Of a DNA stretch of 64,000 nucleotides, positions 10,441-22,223 are shown piece after piece. The notes beneath the pieces are model-generated. The model saw only the letters and a list, made by a program, of their open reading frames with translations, ran no database searches and was not told the origin of the DNA. Location: the NCBI GenBank assembly GCA_002007465.1, contig LNAC01001215.1, positions 129,540 to 193,539 of the forward strand, read 5' to 3'. Position 1 is the first letter of the stretch. Each line of letters begins with the position of its first letter. The position numbers and the translations under genes are program-made. The DNA comes from Ailurus styani (Eukaryota > Chordata > Mammalia > Carnivora > Ailuridae).

Positions 10441-11200
10441 GAGTTATAATTGGTGTAAGGTTTCTAGCTTTTTTGAGAACTAAACTGAAATCATTGATTT
10501 TAAGACTTTTTATTCATATATATGCATCTAATGCAATAAATATTCCTTTTGGTACTACTTTAGCAGGAACTATCCAGTTTTGACATGCCAGATTTATTAT
10601 AATTCATTTCCAAAATTTGGCTGTCTCTGAAAATTATACATTACTTAAAGTTGTTTAATTGTTTGAATTCCAGGCAGTCAGAGATTATATATATATCTTT
10701 TCATTACTGTTTTCCAGTTTAATTCTATCACAGTCAGGAGAAATTATTTTGAATGACTTCAGGCATTTGAAACTTGCAGAAGCTCTTCTTAGGGCCTAAA
10801 ATACTTGAGTACATGTACACCTGATAAGAAGTTTATCATTATCTTTAAGATTTTCTATGTATTTAAGTCATTTTCCCAATTTCTACTAGTTGTTGGTACT
10901 TTTATTTATTGTCTGCTTTATAATAGTTACACTCAAGCAATGTACATCATCTGAATTTATTCTCTTTCAATACTGTTTTTCATCTTCTACACCATTTTTA
11001 TTTACATTAAAAAATTAGAATAAACTTGCTTAATGCTACAAAGATGTTTTCTGGGTTTATCTGAATCTATAGGTCTATTTGGTAAGAAAATCATTAAATG
11101 GCTTTGAGTTTTCTGATCCACATATAGTTTATACTTGTATTTTATTTCCTGCACAGTATTTGCTCTAAAATGAATAATTATTTCATTGGCTTACTCTTTT
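10441..11200 (-). mobile_element. Old L1 ORF2 fragment, antisense
   Basis: Reads as a degraded reverse complement of the L1 ORF2 endonuclease-proximal region. TTTCCAGTTTAATTCTATCA, then GGCCTAAAATACTTGAGTAC and GTACACCTGATAAGAAGTTT, parallel the consensus order 'ATTCCATTGTGGTC', 'GGCCCAGAATATGG' and 'GTGCACTTGAAAAGAATGT'. Strongly diverged; edges uncertain. Confidence 0.5.
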
Positions 11201-12609
11201 TTTAACATAACTATTGCTAATCTATCTCATAAACTACATGAATCAGCTTTGAACAACATTTGCTCAGTTAAATGGCCTTCTTCCAAGGTCACACATCTCT
11301 AAATACTAATGTAAACAAACTTTAAATCTTCATTTAAGACATTTATTGTTTAGGTTTAAATCCAAGTTTGAATCCAAGTTTAAAATAAGTGGTTTATAGA
11401 TATCAACTTGTATCTGGCCTAGGTAAAAAAATTTATAGAGAAAACTTATTCCTATCCTTACTCTAAGGTCTGAAAATTCTTCTCATTGTAAGGATATCTA
11501 CCCAGATTTTTACTTAAAGCCATATGTGAGGTGGCTGTGATGCTAGGTAGCTGATTTGTTCCACTTAGTGCAGGGATGTCACATGGAACCACCTACAAGC
11601 CAAATTCCCTCTCCCTTCCTTAGGAAACTAAATATTTGTAACAATTCCATGGGTATGTAGATGAAGGAAATGTGGAAGTACTATGGAAATAAGTGAACTA
11701 GGTGAATAAGCCCCATACTCATGAACATTACTTGTGTTCACAGGAACTTAAGTCTGATCTTGAATATACTTCCAATGAAGAAGGGATGCTATTACGTTTA
11801 GTCAATTTCATGATTTATTAGGTCAGGTAACATTTAGGTCATGATAAGTGGGTCAGTTTGCAAGGGTTCTTCTGTTGTTCCATGGTCTGGTGACCAGTTC
11901 TTCTCAATAACAAAGTAAGGGCTGTTTCTTAATAGGAAAATACAAAGTCTCCAAATGCGGTATGCTCTAATACCCTAGAACCGCATTTTGTGACTCTCCT
12001 TTCAGAAATTGCTTCGGTCTCCAAAGAGCATCCTGATCTGCCACAGACACTTCAAGCAACATTTGATCTGCTCAAGGTCAGAACTGCTTGCATCATGCCA
12101 TAAGACAGTGGATAGAATTATTCTCCTCTAGGAATTTTTCCAAAACACACACTTCTTCCCTCCTGAGAGAGATCAGTAGACACAAAGTGATATGTACAGC
12201 ATATAGTATTCAGTGGAGATCTTAGAAATTGTTCTATGACATGTATAAGAGCAGAAAATTCTCTTTCTTTATTTATCCCCATTTTAGAAGTAATCTGACA
12301 TGCTCAATACTTCTGGCTCTCTAAAACTACACTGCGGTGTAGGTCTTCAAATTTGTCTGACACTTCCTCCCCCCTTTTAACATATATAGATATTACTGAA
12401 AATTCTAAGGTACTTTTTACTCCTTGTTCCTCAAGTCACATTATCTTGATGTTTTCAATATAAAGGCAAGAATGAGAAAGTATGGAAGCAGATTATAATG
12501 GAATCGCACAGTTGTTGTGGACTTCATGACAAATAATTAGATTGTGTTCCTGTCCCTTCCAGGCTGAAGTCAACCAACACTAGTCAGCTAAGTGGTAGTG
12601 AGCCCCATG
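11201..12609. other. No recognised feature
   Basis: Moderately AT-rich, low repeat content. Parts (11940-12130) have ordinary GC content and could be old retroviral-internal or unique sequence; I recognise no family and no exon-like frame. Confidence 0.3.
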
Positions 12610-12623
12610 AAAGGATGTAGGCT

Positions 12624-12818
12624 GGGCACCTGGGTGGCTCAGTCAGTTAAGTGGCTGCCTTCGGGTCAGGTCATGATCCCAGGGTTCTGGGATCGAGTCC
12701 CGCTTCGGGCTCCCTGCTTGACGGAGAGCCTGCTTCTCCCTCTCCCTCTGCCTGCCACTCTGCCTACTGTGCTTTCTATCTCTCTATCAAATAAATGACT
12801 AAAATCTATATATATATA
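12624..12818 (+). mobile_element. CAN-SINE (SINEC), sense
   Basis: Head GGGCACCTGGGTGGCTCAGT, middle GGTCATGATCCCAGGGTTCT, tail CTCTATCAAATAAATGACTA ending in a TATATATA-rich tail. Flanking duplication AAAGGATGTAGGCT (12610-12623) and AAAGGATGCAGGCT (12819-12832), 13 of 14 matching. One of only five forward SINEs in the window. The 68-codon frame across it is simply the SINE translated. Confidence 0.96.
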
Positions 12819-12832
12819 AAAGGATGCAGGCT

Positions 12833-15673
12833 GACTTGCTCCAATAAATAAGGGATGCCAAGAGAATCTTCTTCCATTGCTGTATCACCTAGTTACATTT
12901 ATGATAATACTGCTATTTTTACAAGATTCATCTGTTTTCCTCATAGGCCACACAACAAGTAAAGTAGATTTTAATGTCAGGAACATTCTCTCTGACACAC
13001 ATCTCAGAGCTAGGAGAATATCCAGAATTGATGAGTTTCCATATCTTCACTCCCAGAGTACGCTGCAAGATGGACTTGTGTCAAAACTCCATTCATTTTC
13101 TGACTTCCATGATACCCATTTGAACTGGAAGCCCATTTTGGTTTCCTACATTATAGAATATTAGTAATACCTCAAATCCAGGATATAGTCTTTATCCATG
13201 TCACGCTCCCTCAGAAACAATCACTCCTGTACATATGTGCCTTCGAAAAAGACAGGGTGGAATAATTTTAGTGAAAATGTGGTGATATCGTTCAAAATAC
13301 TTTAGGGTGGGGGCATGGATCTTCATTATGGTAATGATTCATGCTTCTCTTTATCACATTTAGATTTTGTTGTAGCTACTTTGTAGATATGTTAGAACTT
13401 TTGTTCATTGCTCAGCTATATCTTTTATAGGAACCTGGAGATCAATTCAAATCACCAATGGTTCTTCTGGTACAATCTTTCAATTACCTCTCTAGTTATG
13501 CTACCTCTTATTATACCCATTCTAACTTTTATTTGGCAGGTTAGATGCTGCCATTTGGACTCTGCCACCCAACATATTTACTCCTTTGATTCAGGGAGCC
13601 TATTTTCCATGGAAGTTTCTCTTACCCTTATCTCCAGTCTACAAAGGAAAGCTACTAGAGGGTTTTAAAAGAATGTTGGTGATTCCCTAATCTCTAGTGC
13701 CTTGTTGATTTATTTTCAGTGTTCTCTCAGATGAGAAAAATTGTGTGAAGTCAGACTCAAGAAATTTTCTGTATGCCTGTTTGAATTTCTTTCTCAACAT
13801 TAAGCCACGATACCTTTGACATCAAAATATTTTTTAGTATGGATCATTATTAAATGGAGATTTCAAACTATCAACTGAGTAAGCAGTTGTTTAAACTAAT
13901 GCACTGCATTCAGAAACTATAGTAAGTATCCTATTATCAATACATTTATGTCAAACTAAAGCTAGGATCCATACTATCTGCTCTATCTTTATATACTGGA
14001 CATTTTTACATGTATTATTAATGCATATGTTAATTTTTTGAGAGAAATGCATACAATGTCATATTTACAGGTCAAAAATGGTCAAATATAATTCTACATG
14101 ATTCGACCTAAGTAATAAACAAAACCTCATTTCATTTTAAGGAACATTTCATGTACTCTTAGATTTTCTGAGATCTGACTCTACTTATATGTAAAAAAGG
14201 AATGGGAGAAATGTGAGGAAAACCCATTTGTAAGGTCACTAGTTCAAGTACAGGGTTTCTAGGCAAGGCAGGTGCAACTTCTCAAGTAGCTGATGCAAGG
14301 CTGTATATGCTGGCAATGGTATTGGCATTTAGTATCAACTGAATTAACCTAAAAATGACCAAAAGAAATGTCCTATCTCTACAACTCCAGTGATTGGAGT
14401 TTTACTGTTTCCAAATCTGTGCCAATTTTTTTTTCTGTAGGATACCTTGACATATTTGTAAATTCAACTGATGCTCTAACTCAGCAACTCATGGTATCAG
14501 ATTTGCATGTGGTTTTAAGTATGTCACTCTTGTGGCTAATGTCAAAGAAATTATTTTAGGACAATAAAATCTTTTTAGATCATCATGTTTTGAACTAGGA
14601 CTTAAAAAAATAAACTAGGACTTTAAAGTTCTGAGCTTGCCTCTTTTTTCTTGAACTTCTCCAATTCAGACAGAAACTGCCACCCTTCCCCATGTAGCTT
14701 GCATTGTTTATTTACAGTAAAACGACCAATCACATTGGTATTTCTTTCCAGGTGACTGTGAATAATAATTTAAGTATTTTCCTGTTGCATTCCATGAACT
14801 ACCAGTGTCCTACCTCCCAATGATAATTGAGTCTCGCTGAAAACCCAAGAATGTCAGATAATCAATCTCAGTTTCCCATCTTTGGGTAATATTTACCCAC
14901 AACCATGTAATGACAACCACAGATTGTCATTAAAGATATGTGGAAAGGAAGATAAATTATTTTAGGTATTATAGAAGTTATTTAAAACAGGAAAATGGAT
15001 GCTTATAAAATTATTAGAAGTTTTAAAGAAGTTAGCTTCAGGCTAGGGCTCCTCAAATGATTGCCAGAAAATAAGAGAACAGACCTCTATTACTATCTTT
15101 GCCACAGCTGTGAACACAGAAAACGAAAAGGCCATCGCTGTGACTACTGGGGTCAACCATGCACACTTTACCTGAAATTCAGGGGTCCAGAATCAGGAAT
15201 TAGTACCAGAACTTCCACAATGTCATGGACACTGCAAAGTGAAACCCAACAGCTTTTGGCACTGCACCACCTTCTAAAATCTACGGAGTGATTCATCATT
15301 GTAACATCCATGATCTAGCTCAACAACCTAATGTAGCAGGTAGTTGGCTTCTCTTAAATATTGACTTTCTAATTTTGTAAAGCAATATAATTTGTGAAAG
15401 TTACCTACAATCTAGTACCTATAAACATCAAGGGAAACTAAAAGAAATGTCCTATCTCTGTAACACAGGAAAGAAACTCGGAAGGAGATTGAAATCAATT
15501 ATATCCAGTCCAACTTAAAGGCCAGCAGATTGAATGGACAGAATTGTTAAATTACAAAAAAATGATGACTATCCTTGGAGTGCAAAAGAGTGAGTTAGCA
15601 TCCAAATTTTTCAGATAATGAGAAGAATTAAACTTGCTGGTATCATGAATCAAATACATGAATTATATTTTTC
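12833..15673. other. 2.8 kb with no recognised feature
   Basis: No repeat family or gene recognised. Several open frames of 60-95 codons occur (12877-13164, 13408-13668, 14368-14559, 15061-15291). None has a recognisable domain. The last has a few cysteines but no zinc-finger spacing and no ATG at its opening. I treat them as chance. Confidence 0.35.
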
Positions 15674-15857
15674 ATGAGGGGTTGGCAAACTACCATTTGT
15701 GGCCTGTTCTTGTAATGTACATGAGCTAAAAATGTTTTTTTACATTTTTAAAGTGGTGAGAAAAAGTATAAAAGATGACCAGTATCTTATGTGGCATGCA
15801 AACCCTAAAATATTTATTATTGGGCCTTTTCCCCAAAAATGTCTGCTGACCGTTTGT
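15674..15857. mobile_element. hAT-family non-autonomous DNA transposon relic
   Basis: The left end GAGGGGTTGGCAAACTAC and the right end CTGCTGACCGTTTG are diverged versions of the inverted repeats of the mammalian hAT MITE-like elements that start CAGGGGTTGGCAAAC. Between them, GGCCTGTTCTTGTAATG and CTAAAATATTTATTATTGGG also fit. Sub-family not named. Confidence 0.65.
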
Positions 15858-15940
15858 CAGATTAGAACAAATAGGTCAGAGAGCACATAATTCATTAGAA
15901 TTTAGTGTCCATGAAGCAACAGACTTTGTGTGCCTTTCTT

Positions 15941-16010
15941 ATCCTCATTCCTAGTATGGCGTCTCATACCTGGTACACATTAAGTACTTAAGCGTTGAAT
16001 AAATGTAATT
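15941..16010 (+). mobile_element. L2 3' tail, sense (short)
   Basis: CTCATACCTGGTACACATTA, AGTACTTAAGCGTTGAATAA follows the L2 terminal pattern 'GCCTGGCACATAGTAGGCGCTCAATAAA'. Only the last 70 bases are recognisable. Confidence 0.5.
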
Positions 16011-18185
16011 TACAACACTACCAATCGTAAGCAGACTTTGGCATGATCTCTCTATGTAGTGTCTTTTTGTACACACATACTTACATTGTCATTCAGATAA
16101 TGCAATAACATAAGCAATATGCATGTCAAAGTATTGCACTGACTCATATCCAACCATATATAAAATCAACTCTGGTTTTGATAAGAGCTTTATCACCAGT
16201 TTCTATCCAACTTTGATCTCTTCCTCTTCTGATGATATTTATCTCAAGCAATATATTCCATGTCACTGAAACCTATTAATCCAGCTTAATGGCATTTTAT
16301 CCACACCTCTGTGTGCCTTAGAAAACAAAAATAGAACAACAAAACAAAACTCTATTAAGAGATAGATTTGCCTTTGAACACCCAAGGACTCACATGCAAA
16401 ATAAATTCTTTTAACTACAGACATGACAAATAATTACTTTAACTGGAAATATAATGTGCTTTAATACCATTTTCCTATGTATTTCTCTTTTGAACACCTG
16501 AATGAACAGATCTATATTTTTGAAAATATTTTTCTCCATATAACAACGTTGTTAAAATTATGTAAAACTAATATTTCAGATTTTATATTTCTGAGCACAC
16601 AATTTTCATAATAGAAAAGGTACCCTGTACATTTATGTTTGAAAATGTTCAAATAAAGATAAAGAATATCACAAATTCGAATAGCAGGAAGAGTGTTCTA
16701 GTAGTGGAATAAGTAAACATGACAAAAAATGCAAATAAATTGTATATGATGAAAGAGAAGAATGATGTCCTATAAGCTCTTTTGTCTCTAGATATGTTAT
16801 TGAAATTTCAAATGGACTTCACTAATGACAACATAATTTTCTTTTAAATATTCTGCCAATATAGAGACAAATATGCTATTTGGGTGCTTGCTTCTTGAGT
16901 GAGTTTTATTAAGTAATTTTTCTAAGCAAAAGCTTTGTAGCACCAAGTTTATAACCTAAGGCAGTGGAAAACTGATACTTTAATTTTTTCCATCCTTAGG
17001 TAATTGGTTAATTTCTCAAGTTAAAGTCCCTTCAAATAAATATAGGAGAACCTTTTTTTTAACTGAAAAATCAAGCTACAATTATAATTAACTTGCAGAT
17101 AAATTCAAAACCATATTTTCCCTGAAAAATAAATTTGACCAAACATAATATCTACTTTCCAGGAAAAATAATCTTTTATTTTAAATATCTTCTATTTTCT
17201 TAAATAGATTTCTCTTTATATTCAAGGATGCATTCATAAATATTAAATTAATGAATGATATATTTCTAAATACTAGGCATTCAAGATGTTAGTATAACTT
17301 TGAAAAATGAAAGTTCTCAAAATCTACCTAAAGTTGTTAGAAAAATACAATGTATTTAATATTTCCTTAACATAGGCAAAAATATTTTAAAAATATTGTT
17401 CAAACTTAATTTATTTCTTTTTATATTTTATGTTGTATAATTTCAAATAAATTTACCATTCTTTTAAACACGTTTAAATCTGGCATTTGCTGTTAAGATA
17501 AGAAAGCAAATTTTGAACTATAGTAGTCAGGTTTTGGGGTGTTTGTCCATGAGTCAACAACCAGTTTTGACTTTTTAAAAATTTTCTGGGTTTATGGAAT
17601 TTTATAATTTTTAATTTATAAGTGTCTGTTCCTACTTGTAATAAATTATGCCTACTGTCCACCTCTAGCCATAATAAATTAGACCAAAAAGTTTCTTTCA
17701 TGCCAGATTTAGAATTCACTGCTGTGGATTATTTTCCTTACATAAATTTTCACATGAACTGTTAGATGGTACAGTGGTTATAAATTTCTTGTGGACTGAC
17801 AGCCAACATGGATGGTTCACAAAGAACAAGAGCAAACCCACAGAAAGAAGCAGAGATGCTGCTAGAGTTCTAATGTCCACCTTCATTCTTACCTTTGGTT
17901 TCTGTGAAACACAAATTTATTTGCAGAAAACTTTTTCTATTTTATTGTATTATTAGTTATTTTCCCTCAAATTGGTTTTTGTTGCCTGCAGCAAAAGAGG
18001 CATAATTAATGAAAAAGCCCTACTCTTTTCATTGTTCTAGTAATGTCATCAGTAGTTCTCCTAATCAAAAGTGCAAATTTATTAACTTGGAATTATAATT
18101 TAATATAATCTGGGTTTTTAAATATCATACAAACTGTATGCTTCAGTTTTAAATTGTTTTGTCCTTTGTTTGCTTAAATCAAAAA
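16011..18185. other. 2.2 kb with no recognised feature
   Basis: AT-rich, low-complexity in places (17040-17440). No repeat family or coding region that I can support. The open frames at 17474-17719 (-) and 17774-17956 (+) have no domain. Confidence 0.35.
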
Positions 18186-18580
18186 AGGTGTATTTAAATT
18201 CCAGTTAGTTAACATACAGTATATTAGTTTCAGGTGTACAATATGTGATTCATCACTTACATACAACACCCAGTGCTCATCACAAGTGTCCTCCTTTTTT
18301 TTTTTTTTAAGATTTTATTTATTTATTTGACAGAGAGAAACACAGCTAGAGAGGGAATGGGAGAGGGAGAAGCAGGCTTCCTGCTGAGCAGGGAGCCTGA
18401 TGTGGGGCTAGATCCCAGGACCCTGGGATCATGACCTGAGCTGAAGGCAGGTGCTTAACGACTGAGCCACTGAGGCACCCCACAAGCGTCCTTCTTAATC
18501 CCCATCACCTATTTAACCCATCCCCCTCACCCAGCTCCCCTCTGAGAACAACCAGTTGTTCACTGTAGTTAAGTGTATAT
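18186..18580 (-). mobile_element. Carnivore L1 3' end, antisense, split by a SINE
   Basis: TTAAATTCCAGTTAGTTAAC, GTTTCAGGTGTACAATATGT, ACATACAACACCCAGTGCTC and, after the SINE, CTTAATCCCCATCACCTATT are the reverse complement of the carnivore L1 3' UTR. 5'-truncated copy. It must predate the SINE that interrupts it. Confidence 0.85.
18295..18480 (-). mobile_element. CAN-SINE, antisense, nested in L1
   Basis: Long poly-T tail, AAGATTTTATTTATTTATTT, and head CTGAGCCACTGAGGCACCCC. The target-site duplication is L1 sequence: CACAAGTGTCCTCC (18281-18294) and CACAAGCGTCCTTC (18481-18494), 12 of 14 matching. Confidence 0.95.
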
Positions 18581-19733
18581 ATTTTTATTCATTGATTCAC
18601 AAATAATTATTGAGCTACTACTGTGAAAATGTCATCATGTTAAGTATCATATAGTCACATTTTTCTCTCTTGTATTTTCCCTGGTTTTTGAGTTGAAAAT
18701 AGTTGTTTTGCTTTTCTGAATAATCATGCTTTATTATTTGTAATTTTAATACAATCCTGTTTCCGACTTAAAATAACATGATTAATACATGTGACCAGTC
18801 TCCTCTTCTAGAATTTAAGATCTGTTCATAGATCTTAATATATAAAAATACCATAATACATAGATAAACAAGATATTTCTTGAAGGATTGTGGGTTATTG
18901 AACATTAGCCTATTTTATTGTTTTTATTACTCCCTATTATATGAACATTCCTATTTTTAAAACCCAAGTTTCTATCTCTATGGTTGCAGTTGCCTGTGTC
19001 AGAGGCATAAATTTATTCTTCAGTTCCTTCCTTGCTTTCTGCAATGGGAATGCACTTTGGCCCATGATCCCTTACTCTACAACTCTCTCTGTATAAGCTA
19101 AGCACTGATTCCCTCATGGCTTCCTGATAGTCATTTTAAACAATTATGATAAACTTAGCTTAAGCCTTGATAGTCTTTTAACCATTAATTTTATAATACT
19201 TTTCAAACTTCTTGAAATTCAAAACTATAGTTTCATTTACTACTTCTTTATTAATGATTAATCTGCATATTTTGTTATTTAATTCTTCATTTAATTTCCC
19301 TATTCCCATTTACTTCATAGATTCTTGACTATCCAATTTACATATTGAAGTACCCAGGTATTCTTAGTCTTGCTACTGGTGGAAGCTTCCCCTCCCTCAA
19401 ACACAGCCTCTAGTAATACGGAATCCAAGGGCATGGTAAAAGAAGGCAAAAATTCCTGGTGTCCTACTGGGAATGATGGTAAATGGGTCTCACTAATACT
19501 TCCAAATGTTGATATACTACCATTTTTGGATCTATCATTTGGGGATTAAAGACCATATAATAAATGTTAATTTAGAGGGTTAGTGGTTCCCATCCTCAAA
19601 TGGTCATCTCCAAGATAATGGCTTAGATGCACTTTCAAAGCTGATGAAAAGGCTGTTTACTCTATAAGGCTGGGTGGTTCAGTAGACCAGTGTTTCCATG
19701 ATCATTTGCCCACTGCCACACTGAATTTGCTGT
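18581..19733. other. No recognised feature
   Basis: AT-rich. The part from about 19370 has more normal GC content and may belong with 20150-20520 to one interrupted older element, since the L1 at 19748-20135 splits them. I cannot name it. Confidence 0.3.
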
Positions 19734-19747
19734 AAATTGGACCTTTT

Positions 19748-20135
19748 AAAAAAAGTTTTTATTTAAATTTCAGTTAGTTAATATATAGTATAATATTAGT
19801 TTCAAATATACAATTTAGTGAATCAGCACTTCCATACAACATTCCGTGCTCATCAAGACAAGTGCACTCCTTAATCCTCATCGCTTATGTAACTTATCCC
19901 CTAACACACCTCCCCTCTGGTAACTATAAGTATGTTCTCTATAGTAAAGAGTCTGTCTCTTGGTTTGCCTCTTTTTTCCCCTTTGCTCATTTGTTTTGTT
20001 TCTTAAATTTCACATATAAGTGAAATGACATTGAGTAAATAACTAGTACTGCAATTGCTGAATTGTAATTTAGTTCTATTTTTAACCTCTTGAGGAACCT
20101 CCACACTGTTTTCCAGAGTGGCTGCACCATTTTGG
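19748..20135 (-). mobile_element. Carnivore L1 3' end, antisense, with target-site duplication
   Basis: Opens with an A/T-rich tail (AAAAAAAGTTTTTATTTAAA) and runs through TTTCAGTTAGTTAATATATA, CTTCCATACAACATTCCGTG and CTCCCCTCTGGTAACTATAA to GTTTTCCAGAGTGGCTGCAC. Flanks AAATTGGACCTTTT (19734-19747) and AAATTAGACCTTTT (20136-20149) match at 13 of 14 positions, so this is a 5'-truncated L1 insertion of about 390 bases with both ends intact. Same family and orientation as the copy about 1.2 kb to the left. Confidence 0.9.
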
Positions 20136-20149
20136 AAATTAGACCTTTT

Positions 20150-21189
20150 GGTTTGGGGCAATGTTATGTGTGATTCCATATCAGTGAATCAAATAGCCCT
20201 CAGATAATTGCTGGTTAAGGCCCTCTGAAAAAAGAGTGATATGCACATACCTGAAATATATGTGGGTTCTAATCAAGATGAACTAAAGAAAGGCTTCCAA
20301 TTCAACAATCTCACCATGAAGTAAGTGGTTGGTCTCAAGGGATGGTGCTATATTGTAGAGTCAACATTGATCATTCTTGCTGACTGGTTATACATTCGCC
20401 ATGGACCTTCCTTGTGTATGGGATCACAGCTGTTGGGCCAGTGAAGAGCCTACTTCCCTGCCACCATCGCCACTCTGTCATCACACTTTGTTGGGATATC
20501 TCATGTAACAACTCGAATAATATCACTCACTAAATCTTTCTGTTCACTCATTACTTAGAGACTTTTTTATGGTCAGTACTGTGTGGAGAGTGTTAGAAAG
20601 TAATACAAATACCTTCACCCACTCTGTACCTACTCTCACAGAATCATCAACATGCTCTTTTTTGTTCAGTCCTCTTTATCCCTGAGCTTCTATTGTCATT
20701 CTCTAATGTACTGATTATATTCAGCGAGAATCCTCTAATTTCCATGTTTAAAATTACTAATCCTTTAGAATCAACTACCTGAGAATTGCCTCCTTTTGTG
20801 TATTCATTTCTACTGGTATTTTATCTAATCATAGCATCAGTAACATTTTAACAGAAGCACTACTGAAGTTTGACAGCGATTATTATCTATCTGACACAGT
20901 GATGGGGTTAGACTGGCAGGTGACCCCTTCTCTCAGGAAGAGGACGGAACTTTGAGAGAAGAAGTTTCCTTTAGCAAATGATTATTGAGGGAATCAGCTT
21001 TGTGCCATTAAGAGCCAACAGTCCTCACGGTTAGGAAAACAAGTACCTCAGCCTTGAAGAGAGGTTCTAATTATTGTTCCATTGCATTCGGATGCTTTCC
21101 TTCTTATTTTTAATGCCATTCCAGGTGCATCTTCTTTTATTCTCCAATGGTCACTTCCCACATTCCACTTTGCACTTTCCTTTTGCTAT
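20150..21189. other. No confident feature; possible old retroelement interior
   Basis: 20150-20520 has a texture of mid-GC, non-low-complexity sequence that I suspect is an ancient retroviral interior, but I cannot place it. The remainder is unremarkable. Confidence 0.25.
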
Positions 21190-21310
21190 ACGAGTATTTT
21201 TCAAAATAATGTTATCAAGAATCGACATTGATCATGTCACTCTCCACCCAAAACCACCAGTAAATGTCTGTCTTCTAAGGGAATATAGGGTCCTAACTTA
21301 ATTTGCTATT
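21190..21310 (+). mobile_element. L2 relic, sense
   Basis: ATTGATCATGTCACTCTCCA, then CCAAAACCACCAGTAAATGT and AAGGGAATATAGGGTCCTAA follow the L2 3' UTR words 'CTGATCATGTCACTCCCCTG', 'CTTAAAACCCTCC', 'AGGATAAAGTCCAAAC'. Heavily eroded. The 75-codon frame (21074-21301) overlaps it and is not a gene. Confidence 0.55.
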
Positions 21311-21738
21311 ATAAGTTTTGAAGCATCTTCTATTTGATTTATATCACAATTGATCTTACATAATTTATGCCTCCTAATTATCCTTATTTTAATATTTGCA
21401 TACTCGCCTGACTTCAAAATCTTGTTGTGAAAATAATATACATTTATACAAATGAAACAACAAAGATGCCACACTTTGATTTACACTGAAGCGTGAAATT
21501 AGTATGCAGTTGGTAACACAGACTAATGGAATAGTGAGCACATTTTTTGTGGTTGACTTGGGAGATGTGCAGAAGGTAAAATGAAGGAGATGGTATTCCA
21601 GGTATTGGAGAAGATAGAGAGATGAGTAGGTGAGGTGTATATATAGCCTTTCCAAGGACAACATAGAGGACAGTCTGAACAACAACAACAACAAGAAAAA
21701 GGTTTCATTTTGGTGACTAATGGGGGATACAGATGTAC
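21311..21738. other. No recognised feature
   Basis: No repeat recognised. The 101-codon minus-strand frame (21389-21694) has a leucine-rich, low-information translation and no domain. Confidence 0.35.
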
Positions 21739-21754
21739 AATAAGGATGGTTTTA

Positions 21755-21952
21755 TTTTTTTATTTTTTTTAAAGATTTTATTTATTTATTTGACAGAGAG
21801 ATCACAAGTAGGCAGAGAGGCAGGCAGAGAGAGAGGAGGAAGCAGGCTGTCTGTGGAGCAGGGAACCCGATGCGGGCCTCGATCCCAGGACCCTGGGATC
21901 ATGACCTGAGCCGAAGGCAGAGGCTTTAACCCACTGAGCCACCCAGGCGCCC
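21755..21952 (-). mobile_element. CAN-SINE, young mustelid-like type, antisense
   Basis: Carries both diagnostic words (ATCACAAGTAGGCAGAGAGG, TTTAACCCACTGAGCC) and a clean head ACCCAGGCGCCC. The 16-base target-site duplication AATAAGGATGGTTTTA (21739-21754 and 21953-21968) is perfect, which points to a recent insertion. Confidence 0.97.
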
Positions 21953-21985
21953 AATAAGGATGGTTTTAGATTATTAATGACCAGA

Positions 21986-22050
21986 ACTATCATTTTCACA
22001 AAATTTGACTTTATATCTTTTATAAAGTCAAATTTTGTGAAAATGATAGT
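21986..22050. repeat. Perfect inverted repeat, 30-bp arms, 5-base loop
   Basis: Bases 21986-22015 and 22021-22050 are exact reverse complements (left arm starts ACTATCATTTTCAC, right arm ends GTGAAAATGATAGT). The loop is TCTTT at 22016-22020. The arms end sharply: flanking bases do not pair. No transposon family I know has this sequence. Possible origins are a template-switch mutation, a hairpin RNA locus or a read or assembly fold-back. Confidence 0.97.
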
Positions 22051-22183
22051 GGAATGATAAAAGGGGTTTTTCAGGTTTATCTGAAAAGAACGTATTTGCT
22101 TTATGATGTTATTCAGGATTTTTCTTTGTATTAATTAGAAAATACATCATTTTTACTTATTTCAATGTAATGTATGAGTTCAA

Positions 22184-22222
<39 letters not shown>
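22184..22222. repeat. (AAT)n microsatellite
   Basis: About 13 uninterrupted AAT units. Confidence 0.95.

Positions 22223-22223
<1 letters not shown>

Noticed and set aside
12624..12700. tRNA-like sequence (SINE heads in general)
   Set aside because: The heads derive from tRNA-Lys, but they lack an intact cloverleaf and continue into SINE bodies with A-rich tails, so they are not tRNA genes.
15061..15291. Cysteine-containing 76-codon frame
   Set aside because: The frame opens with TTG, the Cys spacing does not fit a known zinc finger, and there is no second exon or homologue I recognise.
18815..18838. Small inverted repeats (also 48923-48950 and near 58849-58869)
   Set aside because: Arms of about 9-10 bp are expected by chance in 64 kb of AT-rich DNA.
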